NCBI RefSeq assembly: GCF_026914265.1
Contig: NC_069138.1
Location: forward strand, 26,379,262-26,443,261
From: Mya arenaria
Taxonomy: Eukaryota > Mollusca > Bivalvia > Myida > Myidae
Direction of reading: 5' to 3'
Length of the DNA stretch: 64,000 nt
Shown: piece after piece, positions 38,310 to 50,800 of the stretch
Layout of the letters: every line of letters begins with the position of its first letter
How positions within the stretch are numbered: the first letter of the stretch is position 1
Notes under the pieces: model-generated
What the model was told of the DNA's origin: nothing
The model's database searches: none
What the model saw: the letters and a program-made list of their open reading frames with translations, nothing else
Translations under genes and position numbers: made by a program

Positions 38310-40425
38310 ATGTTTCGGAACAACATTCTTCCCATCATTTCAGCCTGTTCTGTAGGAATAGGTGCGTACCTCGGAGCAAAATATGAACGGATGAAAAACC
38401 AACCAGAACGAACGAATCTCGACATAAAAGACTTATTTCCGTCGATCTTTGAGGCTGTCCATGCATCTTCATCTCTGACTCAATTTGGTGCTCCGGTTGG
38501 TTCGCCTCAAAGTTCAAACGCCTCGACGATCATGAAATATGGGTTTCCATCCCTTGACAACGTAAGAACATTCAATGACTTCGTTCTAGCCTACGACCGA
38601 CGAAACCGAAACGCTCATTGGGTGTTTGAACATTTGTCACCGGAAAAACTTCCTTCAAGCAAACATGCAGATCGCGGCAAATCAAATTTCTTCGAAGATA
38701 AAGTGATACATGAGAAATTCAGAAGCTACCGTGATGACTATAAACGCAGCGGGTACGATCGGGGTCACCTTGCCGCTGCGGGCAATCACCGACACAGCCA
38801 ACAGGCTATGGACGAAACTTTCACCCTCAGCAACATTTCTCCTCAAGTAGGCAATACATATTTAATTCTCTTTGAGAAAAGAGGTTATGATAACTTAAAT
38901 ATCAATCCCCTAGCCATACCACAGGGGTTTCTATAGAATTTTTATTACCCTGTGTATGATTATGCATAGGGTAAACAAAATCGAGAGAAATACCTGTGGC
39001 CGTACTATGCAGTGATTTTTCGAATCCTACAAGCTCGGTCTTTCAAATTATAGATCCATACAATTATTATTATCGTATACAGTATATATTATTCAAATTG
39101 AGAGTCCCTATCATATATGTGCAGTTGTATGCACAGACACCATTATGTACGATACACGGACAGATTTTTGGGCTGTTTATCAAGTCATGGGAATACAACA
39201 ACAGCTTTAATATAGTTCAACGATAATATTTCATCTAAGGTAATTACCCTCATAGCAAAGCTAAATATACTCTAGCCGTCATATAAAAACGTACTTTTTA
39301 AAACAACCCAAGCACACCAACACAATGCTTGCAATGCTTTCCCGCCCGCTGATGCACACAATTGGTTCCAATGGATATAGGAAGTTGTGATACCAAGGTG
39401 AATAACCTCCTGGCTATTAAAATGTTAAAGAAATGCTTGCGTATTGTATATTATACATTTCAGGTTGGTGAGGGCTTCAACCGCGGAATTTGGAATAACT
39501 TGGAGAAGTACGTTCGCAGCATCGCACGGAAAAATCGCAACACCTATGTCTGCACGGGTCCACTGTATCTACCAAGGTACTGAAACCCATATGGAAAGTT
39601 ATGCCGTCATTATTTTTTCCTTGGTTAAATTCTCGTAACCCAAGAAAGTGGTGCACGGGTAAGCGCTGCTCGGCAATGCCGCGTCAGGACTAGAAACTTG
39701 AACTTATGTTTTTTTAGTAATACTGTAGTAATGTTTTATCACAACAAAATACTTTTGATTATTTATAAAGAATATATGTGTTAATACAAAACAAAGACAA
39801 TTTTGTAAGAATTTAAATGGTCTTAGTTTGCGAAACCCGTCTAATCCACTACCCGGCCAGGCAGATTAGGGCGTTAAATTTTGAGTTGGACTGGTAAAAA
39901 GAATGCCAAATTAAGTATATGGACATAGAACGAAAAAATGTGACAAATGAGTTTTCAATCTGATAGTATTTCAAGATGACTGTGTCTGCTTTTATTAATA
40001 ATACACAGTTGCTTTGTCCATGTAGTTGAAATTGATGGCGATTCGGATCGGAACGGAAAGAACTTATCCTTATTTCCAATCCTTGATCATACAGGATCAA
40101 AGTGTGTTGAATTTGATGCACTGAATTCTATTCATTATTTTTCAGACGAGAATCTGACGGCAAGATGTATGTGAAATACGAAGTCATAGGCCAGAATAAC
40201 GTCGCCGTACCAACACATTTCTTCAAAGTTGTTGCTATAGAAACGAACGCTGGTGATTTCGAGATTCTATCTTATGTGTTGCCAAATCAGCCTTTGAAAG
40301 ACGATACATCGTTTAAAACATTTTTGACGCCGCTAGATTCTGTGGAAAGAGCTGCCGGACTTTTAATGTTTGATAAATTGCCTGTAAATAGAGTGAAACT
40401 TATAAACCATCAACGTCCAAGATAA
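38310..40425 (+). CDS. Mitochondrial endonuclease G-like nuclease, 3 exons
   Basis: Exons 38310-38846, 39464-39576 and 40146-40425, GT-AG and in phase, encode 309 aa (typical EndoG is about 300). EndoG is a Mg-dependent beta-beta-alpha-metal nuclease of the mitochondrial intermembrane space; it degrades DNA and RNA and can move to the nucleus in cell death. The start is the ATG at 38310: upstream codons in frame contain no ATG. Residues 1-24 (MFRNNILPIISACSVGIGAYLG) are hydrophobic with basic residues and fit a mitochondrial signal-anchor. The DRGH active-site motif is at 150-153, within DRGHLAAAGNH (150-160), with H153 the expected general base. Further family blocks: TLSNISPQVG, NNLEKYVRS, YVCTGPLYLPR, YEVIGQNNVAVPTHFFKV and the C-terminal ERAAGLLMF. 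The exon 1-2 junction falls inside SPQ-VGEG. Confidence 0.95.
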
Positions 40426-40916
40426 TACAGTGCTTATGGTAATACATTTGTTTGAAGAAAATTCGTTCTTTTTTTTTCCTCTTTGTAATGGTGTTTGGCT
40501 TGAAAGCGTCAAATGGAACCATTCGCATATTCTGCATGTATTCATTCCTTACATGCGTCACTTGAAATTTATCAGCAGTACAAGTTAACTGCGCTGGAGG
40601 CAACACTCATTCATTTACAAGACAATCACGAACTTGCCTGCGAAAACCTTCCATCTTTTACCAGACCAACTATCGGATCAAGGTTTTGACCGTCAAGGTG
40701 TTTCCGCTATTCAATATACAAATTACTCGAACTGCTGAAGGTTAGGATACTTTAAACATAATGTTCGTATAATTGATAAATAGGCCCGACAACAGAATTG
40801 TCGCCATACTTGTGTCGTCTGAGAAGCATGGCAGCTCATAGAGACTACTTTGTCCGGCGTTCTTGTCCGCGTCGTCTTCAGCATCATAATCATGATTTTT
40901 GATCAATGATAAATGT
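40426..40916. other. EndoG 3' flank, no gene seen
   Basis: Mostly AT-rich sequence following the EndoG stop. A clear poly(A) signal was not identified. Confidence 0.4.
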
Positions 40917-41390
40917 AAATTGATGTGTGAATTTTCCGGGAAGCTCGTAATACAACGACAAACAGTTCAAAATGCATTTAAACGATGATAACTTTCTATT
41001 TATGTTCGAGCAGTTCTTTTCGTCTGTAATTTGTTTGGTATGAAAACAAATAGTCGAACATTCAGCTTCAAGATCAAGAAAACGTTTGAAAAACGGGATA
41101 ACCATTTCTGTAAAAAAACAGTAAGTTGTTAATGTTCAAATATGTCTTTATTTAAACTAATGTAACCTATGTTTAAATTTTGATATTTTTTGGCCAACAT
41201 ATTCTGGTTCAACGTGAAGTATTTTGTTTTGATCTAGGGGGAGTAACTACAATGAATTTTAAAAGTAGTTCTAAAAGTTCATAGTTTCACTCCTTATTTT
41301 GCAGTGAAAATATCAATTATCAACTGTTGTTATTTCACTGATAAAACTCCATATTTCATCGAAAAGCATGAAAGAAATAATAAAAATTAT
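40917..41390 (+). repeat. Dispersed repeat, copy 2 of 2
   Basis: Collinear with 4688-5160 in the same orientation: GTGTGAATTTTCCGGGAAGCTC, TTATTTATGTTCGAGCAGTT, GTCTGTAATTTGTTTGG, GAACATTCAGCTTCAAGAT, AACGGGATAACC, CTCCTTATTTTGCAGTGAAA and AAAGCATGAAAGAAATAAT. Confidence 0.7.
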
Positions 41391-41621
41391 TTGAAAATGA
41401 ACAATGACGACGTTAACATTGTTACTGTAAATAAGTTCTGAACATTTTTTTAAGTTGTTTTTCTGATAATAGTATGGAAACGTTTTGAAACCAACCGATT
41501 TTTTCCGTAAAATATTTTGTCTAAGAGAAATACTTACTATAAATGATGTCTTAGTTATAATGCATATTTACCGCGGCATTATATTAATAGTTTTTTACAT
41601 ATATGTTAAACAAGAACTATC

Positions 41622-41805
41622 TCACCTAGGCGACCCAGGTTCGATTCCCGGACGCATGTGAGTTTGGTGTGTCACCAAGCCGGACAAGTGTGTTTCCTCC
41701 AGGTACTCAGTTTTCCCCCACAACACAAGAACATCGTGCCAACGAGAGTGATTAATATAATGTTACAATAACCTGTTGCACAAAATGTAAAATAAATATG
41801 TTTAA
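41622..41805 (+). mobile_element. SINE, 5'-truncated copy
   Basis: Begins with a tRNA-like box B (CAGGTTCGATTCCCGG) and lacks box A. The body shares CACCAAGCCGGACAAGTG, CCCCACAACACAAGAACATCGTGCCAACGAGAGTGATTAATATAA and the AAATAAATATG tail with the copies at 56790-57022 and 57884-58019, which are on the opposite strand. Confidence 0.7.
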
Positions 41806-42835
41806 ACTAAGAAGTATAAAGATACCCGGCCGTGGTAATCAAGCGGGACGACTAGACAGACGTCACCTTAGTGCAATAACTCTATATATATAGAAATAGA
41901 AGCAGATATTGAGTTCTTGCACCAAGGCGACGTCTAAGTGTCCGAATGGTTGAATGTTCGACATATAATAGAGATCGTTTTTGGTTATATTGTTGTTGGA
42001 CAATTCCTGAGCCAGTGCAGCGTTTAGAAAGGAATATCATAACCATGCGCAGTATTACAGAGTAATGCGACCAATCACGTGTTATTTTCAATTCATGAAT
42101 GTTTTCATCCCTAAAAAGGTAACGAAACGTCATTTGCTGTATTATTAGATTCATTGTAGGATGTCAATACCATAACCAACAAGAACTGAGTTCTTGAGAA
42201 CATTCGTGAAGACTATAACGACCGACCTTGAAGGTAGTAAGCCAGTTTACTTGTAATAAGTATTTGCCTTAATCATTAAGAAATTCAACCTTCGCGGGTG
42301 ATTAAAAGGTCCGCCTACTGCAACTCATCCGTTACACACGCCCTACGTCAGAGTTTGCGTTGGTAATGTTTCAGCCAATGGGTTAGTATTCTAAGTCAGT
42401 TAGATGACACGAAGTAATTTTTTAATCATATAGAAGGGCTCGTTCGCTACGCTCACTCCGCCCATTCTTATTCATTAAGAATTTACTCCATGTCCTCTAA
42501 CCATTACTAATGCTAGTACTCAACTCAACTCAGTATGTATAATGTTTTATTATGTTTTATATCACCCCTGACCAATAGTGTTATCTATGGCCATTGCTAA
42601 ATGACCAATTTCGTGTCTCCTTTATAACTCTACCATATAAAAAATCTAAAAAACGCCAACATATTTTTCACAGATATTTACAACTGACATGCGGTGCGCA
42701 TATTCGAAACACATCGCTTTATGGACATGTTTAAAACTCAGGGTCAGTGGTCAGTCTATTAACTGCTGGAAGGATTTTTTAAACGACTTGTCACGATCGT
42801 TCAGCCAGCTAGTAATCATCAAACATGTCCTTACT

Positions 42836-43026
42836 TTAAAGCTGCACTCTCACAGATTTTTGAACTTAAATATGAAATCTGATATCTGATTTTTTTGTCA
42901 GCAGTCTCATATAACTGGTTTGAAACTTTTATTTATAACATGGATTTTCGCAAAAAAATGGCTCGTTCCAAGACAAAAATAAAAAAAAGTTGTCAAAACG
43001 TTCAATCTGTGAGAGTGCAGCCTTAA
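42836..43026. mobile_element. AAGCTGCACTCTCACAG-family MITE, 191 bp
   Basis: The left end TTAAAGCTGCACTCTCACAG and right end CTGTGAGAGTGCAGCCTTAA are inverted, with TTAA at both borders. It is the shortest and cleanest of the three copies in the window and includes TTTTTTTGTCAGCAGTCT and GTCAAAACGTTCAATCTG. Confidence 0.85.
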
Positions 43027-43954
43027 ATCATTTCCTATGTTAAGTATCTCATTGGTCATATGATAAAATAACTTAAAATATCTTAAGTACATTACTTTTA
43101 ATTATTTTCAGTTATTTTATGTAATTTACACACTAATATTCAAAAATTCAATGGTAGTCCTTAATGGGTCTCGCTCATGTTTCTGTAAAATGCACTTTTT
43201 TTGTATGACGAAATAAAGTGTGGCAAATCATTATGAGTTTTATAACTAAGATATCAAAAGCTGGAACCCTTCAGTGAATGTTGATATATGCCGAAATATT
43301 GTTATATAAAGTCCACGATTTTAAATAGCGTTAGTCATAGTAATTCAACGAAAGGCCTAAAGGTTGTTATCTTTATATTTGTGTACGAGTCCTTGAGGGC
43401 GTGAGCTTTTGTTTTCAGTTTTCTAATTTTTCACTGACTTTATTTTTCATTTACTTTTTATACTTTTGTATACTTCAAATGTACTTTCCCCCTGTAATTT
43501 CGGTATTAAAGAGTAAATAGTTATAATATATATAAAGTGTTTTCAGATGCATTACCGGGGGAAAATGGTGCTAAAACATGAGCAAGTCCCTTTAAATCTG
43601 AGTATGACAATTTTAGGAAATCGACTTAATTAAGTTAAGAAATGACTTAAAGTGATTTATGAATACCGGATCTGCAGACAACTTGTCTTTGTTACCTTCA
43701 ACTAATAGTCATGTGTCGTTTGAACGGAAGCCTTGATTTTGAGAATCTATAATACGAATCATTTAAAGATTTAAACAATCAAGGTATTAAGCTGTCGAAA
43801 ACACAGATATACTAAATAGAACGTACTTTATAAATCGGCAAAAATGAAGATGAATACAGCGGTCAAACAAGAACAAATAGGTGTTTGATATGGGTTTTTT
43901 TATCAGGGTGAGTTTCAATAAAAAAAAATATCGTACGGACATTTAGCACTTAGA

Positions 43955-44361
43955 AACCGTCTCCGTGGCCTTGTGGTTAAGGCGTCCACCTACGGAGCGG
44001 GAGGTCGTGGGCTCGATCCCGGGACGCGTCATACCGAAAGACGTTAAAAGTTGGTACAAGTAGCTCCCTTGCCTGGCGCTCGGCATTTAAATGGTAGTGC
44101 TCGGAAAAGTGGTGTACTCAGTACTGGTTCAACCCAGGAAAGTTGTATCCCGTGTATCGGTGCTTTACACCGAGCACGTTAAAGAACCAAGAGGTCGCTT
44201 CGCAAAGAGCTAGGGTATCGCACCAGGATCTCTTGTATCCCACTCTGTTTCTTCAAGTCTTCCAATGTCTGCATTTGACTGCGAATTGCTGTCACTTCTA
44301 TCTCATGTCACTTATGGCATTTAAACACAATTTAAGTCGTGATGGCGTCACGGCGGGGTAA
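43955..44361 (+). mobile_element. tRNA-derived SINE, about 400 bp
   Basis: A tRNA-like head carries box A (TGGCCTTGTGG, 43966-43976) and box B (GGCTCGATCCC, 44010-44020), followed by a long unrelated body (GGCGCTCGGCATTTAA, CAGTACTGGTTCAACCCAGG, CCGAGCACGTTAAAGAACC) and a tail of ATGCATAA units to about 44395. The acceptor stem is not paired as in a working tRNA. The layout matches bivalve SINEs of the Meta/V-type superfamilies, from memory. Confidence 0.75.
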
Positions 44362-44599
44362 TAATGCATAACTTATGCATAATGCATAATGCAGCCAATG
44401 GGCGCGGGCAGACCTTGATAAACTCAAATAAGCAAAACAAAACATTTATCACGAAGAGTCTGCCCGTAACTTACCGGTTGTGCTTGAGCACCCTTAAGCA
44501 GCGTAAGGTAAACGACGTAGATACATTATTCAAACAGAGCACAAGGGTGTAGTTAGAAAAGTTGGCACGATTTACAGAACAAAATAAGACCAGATTTGT

Positions 44600-44608
44600 C
44601 CGTTTTAT
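44600..44608 (-). terminator. Possible poly(A) signal for the microseminoprotein-like gene
   Basis: TTTATT on the plus strand gives AATAAA on the minus strand about 215 bases after the stop codon at 44821. Position fits; use is not shown. Confidence 0.35.
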
Positions 44609-44820
44609 TGCATAATATATGCTTCTCTTTTATGCTTAAGTTTGTTGTGTCATCACAATAAGAACAATTATGTCAACAATTGAATGAAGTTTGATAAGAA
44701 TGTACAAAATGAAAATGGAATGGTAACAGACTCTTTGCAAGAATACCTGTATGAACATGGCAACAAGACATATTAAATACATGTACACGTACAATAAAAA
44801 AATAAATAACATCTTTAACA

Positions 44821-47800
44821 CTACCAGAACAGCATAGGGAGAAAATTATCGCTACCCCATAAAGGATCATTAAAGAACATGGGTGGTTGTGTGGTAGGAG
44901 TATAGAAGCTTGACCCTGAATTACTACTGTCCGAATGGATATCAGCAAACATCTTCCTAACCATCATAATTGAGTCAGACGGTCTCTTAGTTTGTGGTAA
45001 AAAGTTTTGCATAGAAAACGACCTTGGCACGTGAATGGATGAGGGTGTTGTCATGACTACAGGTGATGACGTGTCTTCCCTCATCCTCGACAAAATGTGC
45101 TCCATAATATTGTCATAGGCTGCTTGATCTGCGTGCGTAAGATGTTGTGGAGGAGTCGGCGGTTGAAGGTGTTGTTGTTGTATCTGCCTGTGAACTGTAG
45201 GGCGCGAAATGGGCAGCCTGTTCAAAATTGCCGGCATGTGTCCACGTGTATTTCTTCTGTCACTGATGATTTTTGTAGGACTTAATTCTTGGACAGGCGG
45301 TGGATGTTTCCCTATATAAGGCGGTATAGTTGTAGTAGAAGTAGAAGTAGTTGTTGTTGTTGGTGGTGGTGGGGGTGTTGTGGTTGGTGTTATTGTAGTA
45401 GATGTTGTTGTTATTGTTGTGGTTGGTGCTGTTGTAGTAGATGTTGTTGTTGGTGGTGATGTTGTAGTGGATGGTTCTGTTGTAGTAGATGCTGTTGTTG
45501 TTTGCGCTGTAGTTGGTGCTTTTGTTGTAGATGTTGTTGTTGGTGGTGGTGTTGTGGTTGTTGTTGTTGACAGTATTGTTGTTGATGATTTTGTAGTAGT
45601 AGTAGTAGGAGAAGTAGTCGGTATATCGGTGGTGGTCTTGTTTTGTGCCTGCGATCTGCCTTGTGTCGACACATTGTCGGCAGCTTCCTTAATTTTGAAA
45701 AAGGTCTTTGGAAGAATTGAACGAAGATGTTTTTTGAGGATTGTGTTAAGTGTTGGGGACACGGGCGGCGATGCACCCGAGTCTTGAGCCATCAGAACGG
45801 CCGGAATCTTTGACGGAGCCCTGCGTCTACCACCTTTAATGCTGAAATAAATACGGTAAAATAAAGTAAAAAAAACGTCTCTGAGTTGTCTTGTGCTATT
45901 CTTGTATGCATTTTTTACAATAAATATATGATCATAATCCCTGAATAGTTCCACACAGGTATATCTGTGTAAAGTTGATCTCTTTAAGGTCTAATTGTTA
46001 AACTCTGAGCTTTTATTGATTGAGCAAAATACTGATTTAATCAATAGTCATAAATTTTAATTTAGACATCTTTAAAGAAGTGTTATCTTCATGCAAGTTT
46101 ACACATGTACGTTACATTTCTGTACATTTGTGTTAATTTACTGTCAATGCGAATCCGTATATTTACCCATAAACATTGTCGGGATGGGGCAGGTCTTTTT
46201 CCAGCTTTGCAAAGTCTACAGTTTGGTTGGCGCAATCTTTCGTGTGGTCATTCCTGTTCACTATCATGGTGTGGCATCCGTCGTGAATGGCTTCACAATG
46301 GCTAGGATAGCTTGCAAGACCGGAGTTGCGCCCGAACCTGGAAATAAAGACCCGCACACTGATACTTGAACAATAACGGTGACATATGAGAATCCATTTT
46401 CATTTTTCAGAGGTTCGACAATGCTAAATCTGGTACGCATAGCATCATCACTCTGGTGGACGAGAATGATGAAAACCCTGTTCAAACGGCGGGATGGACA
46501 CAGCCGTTGTTTATGGCTTCACGGCAAGGGTTATGATTGCGCTACCCAAGGGCCTGGACAGAAGAAGAAGAATTAGAAGAAGGAGGAGGAGGGGTAGAAG
46601 AAGAAGAAGAAGAAAAAGAAGAAGAAGAAAAAGGAGGAGGAGGAGAAGAAGAAAAGAAGAAGAAGAAGTACAAAGACGAAGACGAAGAAGAAGAAGAAGA
46701 AGAAGAAGAAGAAGAAGAAGAAGAAGAAGAAGAAGAAGAAGAAGAAAAAGAAAAAGAAGAAGACGAAGAAGCGGGGGAAAAAGAAGACACACAAATATCT
46801 TATTTCAGCAAAACTATAGAAACAATATGGAGAATCCCAGTAACCTAACATGAAAGGCACCATTATCAGCGCCAAACACACTCTCAACAAGAGACACAAT
46901 GACCAGCGCCAAACACACTCTCAACAAGAGACACAATGACCAGCGCCAAACACACTCTCAACAAGAGACACAATGACCAGCGCCAAACACACTCTCAACA
47001 AGAGACACAATGACCAGCGCCAAACACACTCTCAACAAGAGACACAATGACCAGCGCCAAACACACTCTCAACAAGAGACACAATGACCAGCGCCAAACA
47101 CACTCTCAACAAGAGACACAATGACCAGCGCCAAACACACTCTCAACAAGAGACACAATGACCAGCGCCAAACACACTCTCAACAAGAGACACAATGACC
47201 AGCGCCAAACACACTCTCAACAAGAGACACAATGACCAGCGCCAAACACACTCTCAACAAGAGACAAAATGATCAGCGCCAAACACACTCTCAGCAAGAG
47301 ACACAATGATCAGCGCCAAACACACTCTCAACAAGTGACACAATGACCAGCGCCAAACACACTCTCAACAAGTGACACAATGACCAGCGCCAAACACACT
47401 CTCAACAAGTGACACAATGACCAGCGCCAAACACACTCTCAACAAGTGACACAATGACCAGCGCCAAACACACTCTCAACAAGAGACACAATGACCAGCG
47501 CCAAACACACTCTCAACAAGAGACACAATGACCAGCGCCAAACACACTCTCAACAAGAGACACAATGACCAGCGCCAAACACACTTTCAACAAGAGACAC
47601 AATGACCAGCGCCAAACACACTCTCAACAAGAGACACAATGACCAGCGCCAAACACACTCTCAACAAGAGACACAATGACCAGCGCCAAACACACTCTCA
47701 ACAAGAGACACAATGATCAGCGCCAAACACACTCTCAACAAGAGACACAATGATCAGCGCCAAACACACTCTCAACAAGAGACACAATGACCAGCGCCAA

Positions 47801-50800
47801 ACACACTCTCAACAAGTGACACAATGACCAGCGCCAAACACACTCTCAACAAGAGACACACAACGCCACAAGACAACAGCCACTAAATCATAACTAAATT
47901 TTAGTTATAAATATAGCACACACACGATGAATTCAATTTGGCCTTTCATATCTTACATATTTGATAGTTATACTGTCAATGTATCCTTACCAAATGAAGG
48001 TTTCTACAATAAAAACGCATATCTTAATGTCGTACGATAATTATTGATGATAGCGGGTACATTCGCATAGTTTGTGGGATTTATTTGTTTCTATGCTTAT
48101 GTTTAATGACAGTGAACGCTGTACCACCGTTAACATTACGCAATAGACATTTAATATCACTTAATGACATAATATGTACATTATAGCTAAGAGCACAATG
48201 CATTTTATGTTGACATGTTTGATAAATAACCTAATTTAAAAAGACACCGCTTTAAGACACAGATCACCATAAATGAAAGAAGACTTCACAAGACACCAGC
48301 CACAGTCATACCGAGGCGAACTTGACTATGGACGCAAGTGTTTATACGTTAACGTCATTGTTGGAATGATACCCACGTGTAGCATTCACATATGCACGAG
48401 CCATTTTTTAAAGAGACACTCTTATTCAAAATCAATACAAACACATGTAAAACAACACATTTTGAGTGAAAAACTTTTTACTTCTTACTAAATAATGCAT
48501 TTAATGCATTATGATGAAAATAGAAAATTATTAAATGATTGGTGAGTGCTAAAAGATTTACTGTAGTCTACTATCATCTCATAAGGTAGAAATACTGTGT
48601 TTTCTGCACCTTTCCTTCAAATTAAACCCTTTATACTCCATAAGGAATATTGTTTTTGATATTTATTCATCTTTTTTGGTATATTAAAACAAATTTTGTA
48701 TTAATTGTGGTAAATATCTAATTTGGGAATAAGAGTACATATTTGCACATGAACACTTCAGATCCTTCACCGATAAAGAAAAATGCTTTTCTAGTCACAT
48801 TCGAATAAAAACTTTATTTCTAAAATCAACTTTGCTCTCAAAAGATACATGTACTGTTCATGTCGCGTATTGAATGCGAAAAGGTTCTAAGTGGTATTAA
48901 ACAAACATTTTCACTTTCAACCCTCGATGTTTAAATGAACCTGAAAGACGACTTGGATGATTTTCTAGTTTAATTCTTTATTTAAACAATGGATATACTG
49001 GTAAAGGTTTTTAAAATAATCAAGATTTTCGCAGCTTTTTTAAAATTAGTAGCAAAGTCAAAGAGGTCGCATTTTTTCGGTGCATGCAGCCACTTACAGG
49101 TCGTCCAATAAGCACAGACTATGATTTACGGAGACAGCTTGTAGGATGTATGGCGAACACAGGGGCAGGATAAAAATACAGAAGCCTTCAGCTTTGTGGC
49201 AAGTCGTCGTAACCTTGTCATGAGTCCAAATATTAAACTTTGCATACTAACTCATTACCATATTTGCCTCGACGATAAACTGCACATGAAGTATTTAAAT
49301 ATTGTAATTTTACTGGAAATTTGGTAAGAAAGGATGCGGAAATATAATTAATCTTACGCGATGTCCAAAGAATTGAGGGTTTATAAAAACTCAAGAAATA
49401 ATCCCATTACTTAAGTACTAGTAAAACGGCATGCTTCCGGGTTTTTTTCTTTCTTGAAATACGCTGTCATGAATTCTTTGTAATATTATAGCGCTAGGAG
49501 ACACATGGAAGGACGTGTGTGTGTGGGGGGGGGGGGGGGGGCACGGTGTCTCCCCAACACCAAAATCGTCCAAGTTTAATTTTGATTTCAATACATGAAG
49601 AGTAGAAAAAAAGTAATTTTTCGCGCCCAAAACGCATACTCTCGGACCAGAACTTGTAAAAATTGTCTTTGGGGCCTACCCCCCAACACTCATGCCGACT
49701 GTTTAAACCAAATGATAATCAGTTCTGAGGTAGGGGTGCCTGTCGAAAGGTTACGTCCCTATGTTACCCCCTCTCTTACGGCAAATCCTGGCTAGGCCCC
49801 TGAATAGTACATGTTTTAATGTGCTACAGAAAATAGAATATGCCGAACGAGGCTATTTCCTGTAGAACGTCTAAATACAAACTAGCATGTTCAGAAGATG
49901 CAAATATCTGTAGACCAATGAGAATAAAGGAGTTGTATTCATATTTCTGTGTCATGGCACGTTTCCAGGTCAATGACATCAGAAAGACCTTGAACCAAAA
50001 AAGATACTTAGTCAATTAATTCCTAGTGAATACAACGTCAAAATGCTTTTTATGAAATATAAACAGGCTGAAATTTAAACGAGCTCAATTATCATTGATT
50101 CCCAACGTATAATTAACCTGCGTTTTCCCTTTTCAAACATAACTCTGCCACATATGTTCTGCGTATCCATTCACTGTTTGAATTAATGTATCTCCCAGCT
50201 GACTATGCTATGTATCCATTCATAAATTTCATATAATTTATATTTGTTAAGTATGATTTATACGGCTTGATTGGTGATGTCTGTATCCGGTCGTAGAAAC
50301 GTTAAATTACTTTTTGGCATGCGCTGTAACGCCGCATAACAGCTCCGCCGCATAACTATGTTTTATCGTTTATGCGGTGATTTAAACCGAACTTACTAAA
50401 TCTTTGTCAGAGTTTACGTCTCAAAAAGTCTTAGTTAAAAGCTTGGTTAAGGGGACACAAAAAACTAAGTCCGATCTTGATGAAACTTTAGCAACCACTA
50501 TTGTACTAGTATGTGTTTTAATTGTTTTTTTTATGCGGCAAAAGTGTGCCTTTTTGCCACATAAGAAAGTTCTGTTTATGCGTTGAAAATCAACGCATAA
50601 ACGTGGTCGATTTCGTTTATGCGGCGATGCTGTTATGCGGCGTTACAATGCGCCACTCTCTCAGAACTGAAATGAATATGGCATAAAATTTTGGCATTGG
50701 GGTAACTTCACCAAGATAACTTTAATTTTGTAGTCCGAAATGGTGCATTTAGAGCGTTTGTTATTACCTTTCTATCGCTTATACTGACATAAAAAGTAAA

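Noticed and set aside
43955..44030. A tRNA gene
   Set aside because: Boxes A and B are present but the acceptor and T stems do not pair properly, and a SINE body follows directly.
45380..45787. 135-codon Val/Gly-rich frame on the plus strand
   Set aside because: It is the reverse of the Thr-rich coding exon; the minus strand joins in phase to three other exons.
45842..45954. N-terminal extension of the last microseminoprotein-like exon
   Set aside because: A good acceptor (TTATTTCAG) at 45842 in the correct phase, and the upstream cysteine-domain exons, show that the open sequence beyond it is intron.
46494..46899. Arg, Glu, Ser and Phe-rich frames over the GAA tract
   Set aside because: Homopurine repeat artefact within an intron.
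46868..47860. CRISPR-like array
   Set aside because: Units are directly contiguous with no variable spacers, in an intron of a eukaryotic gene.
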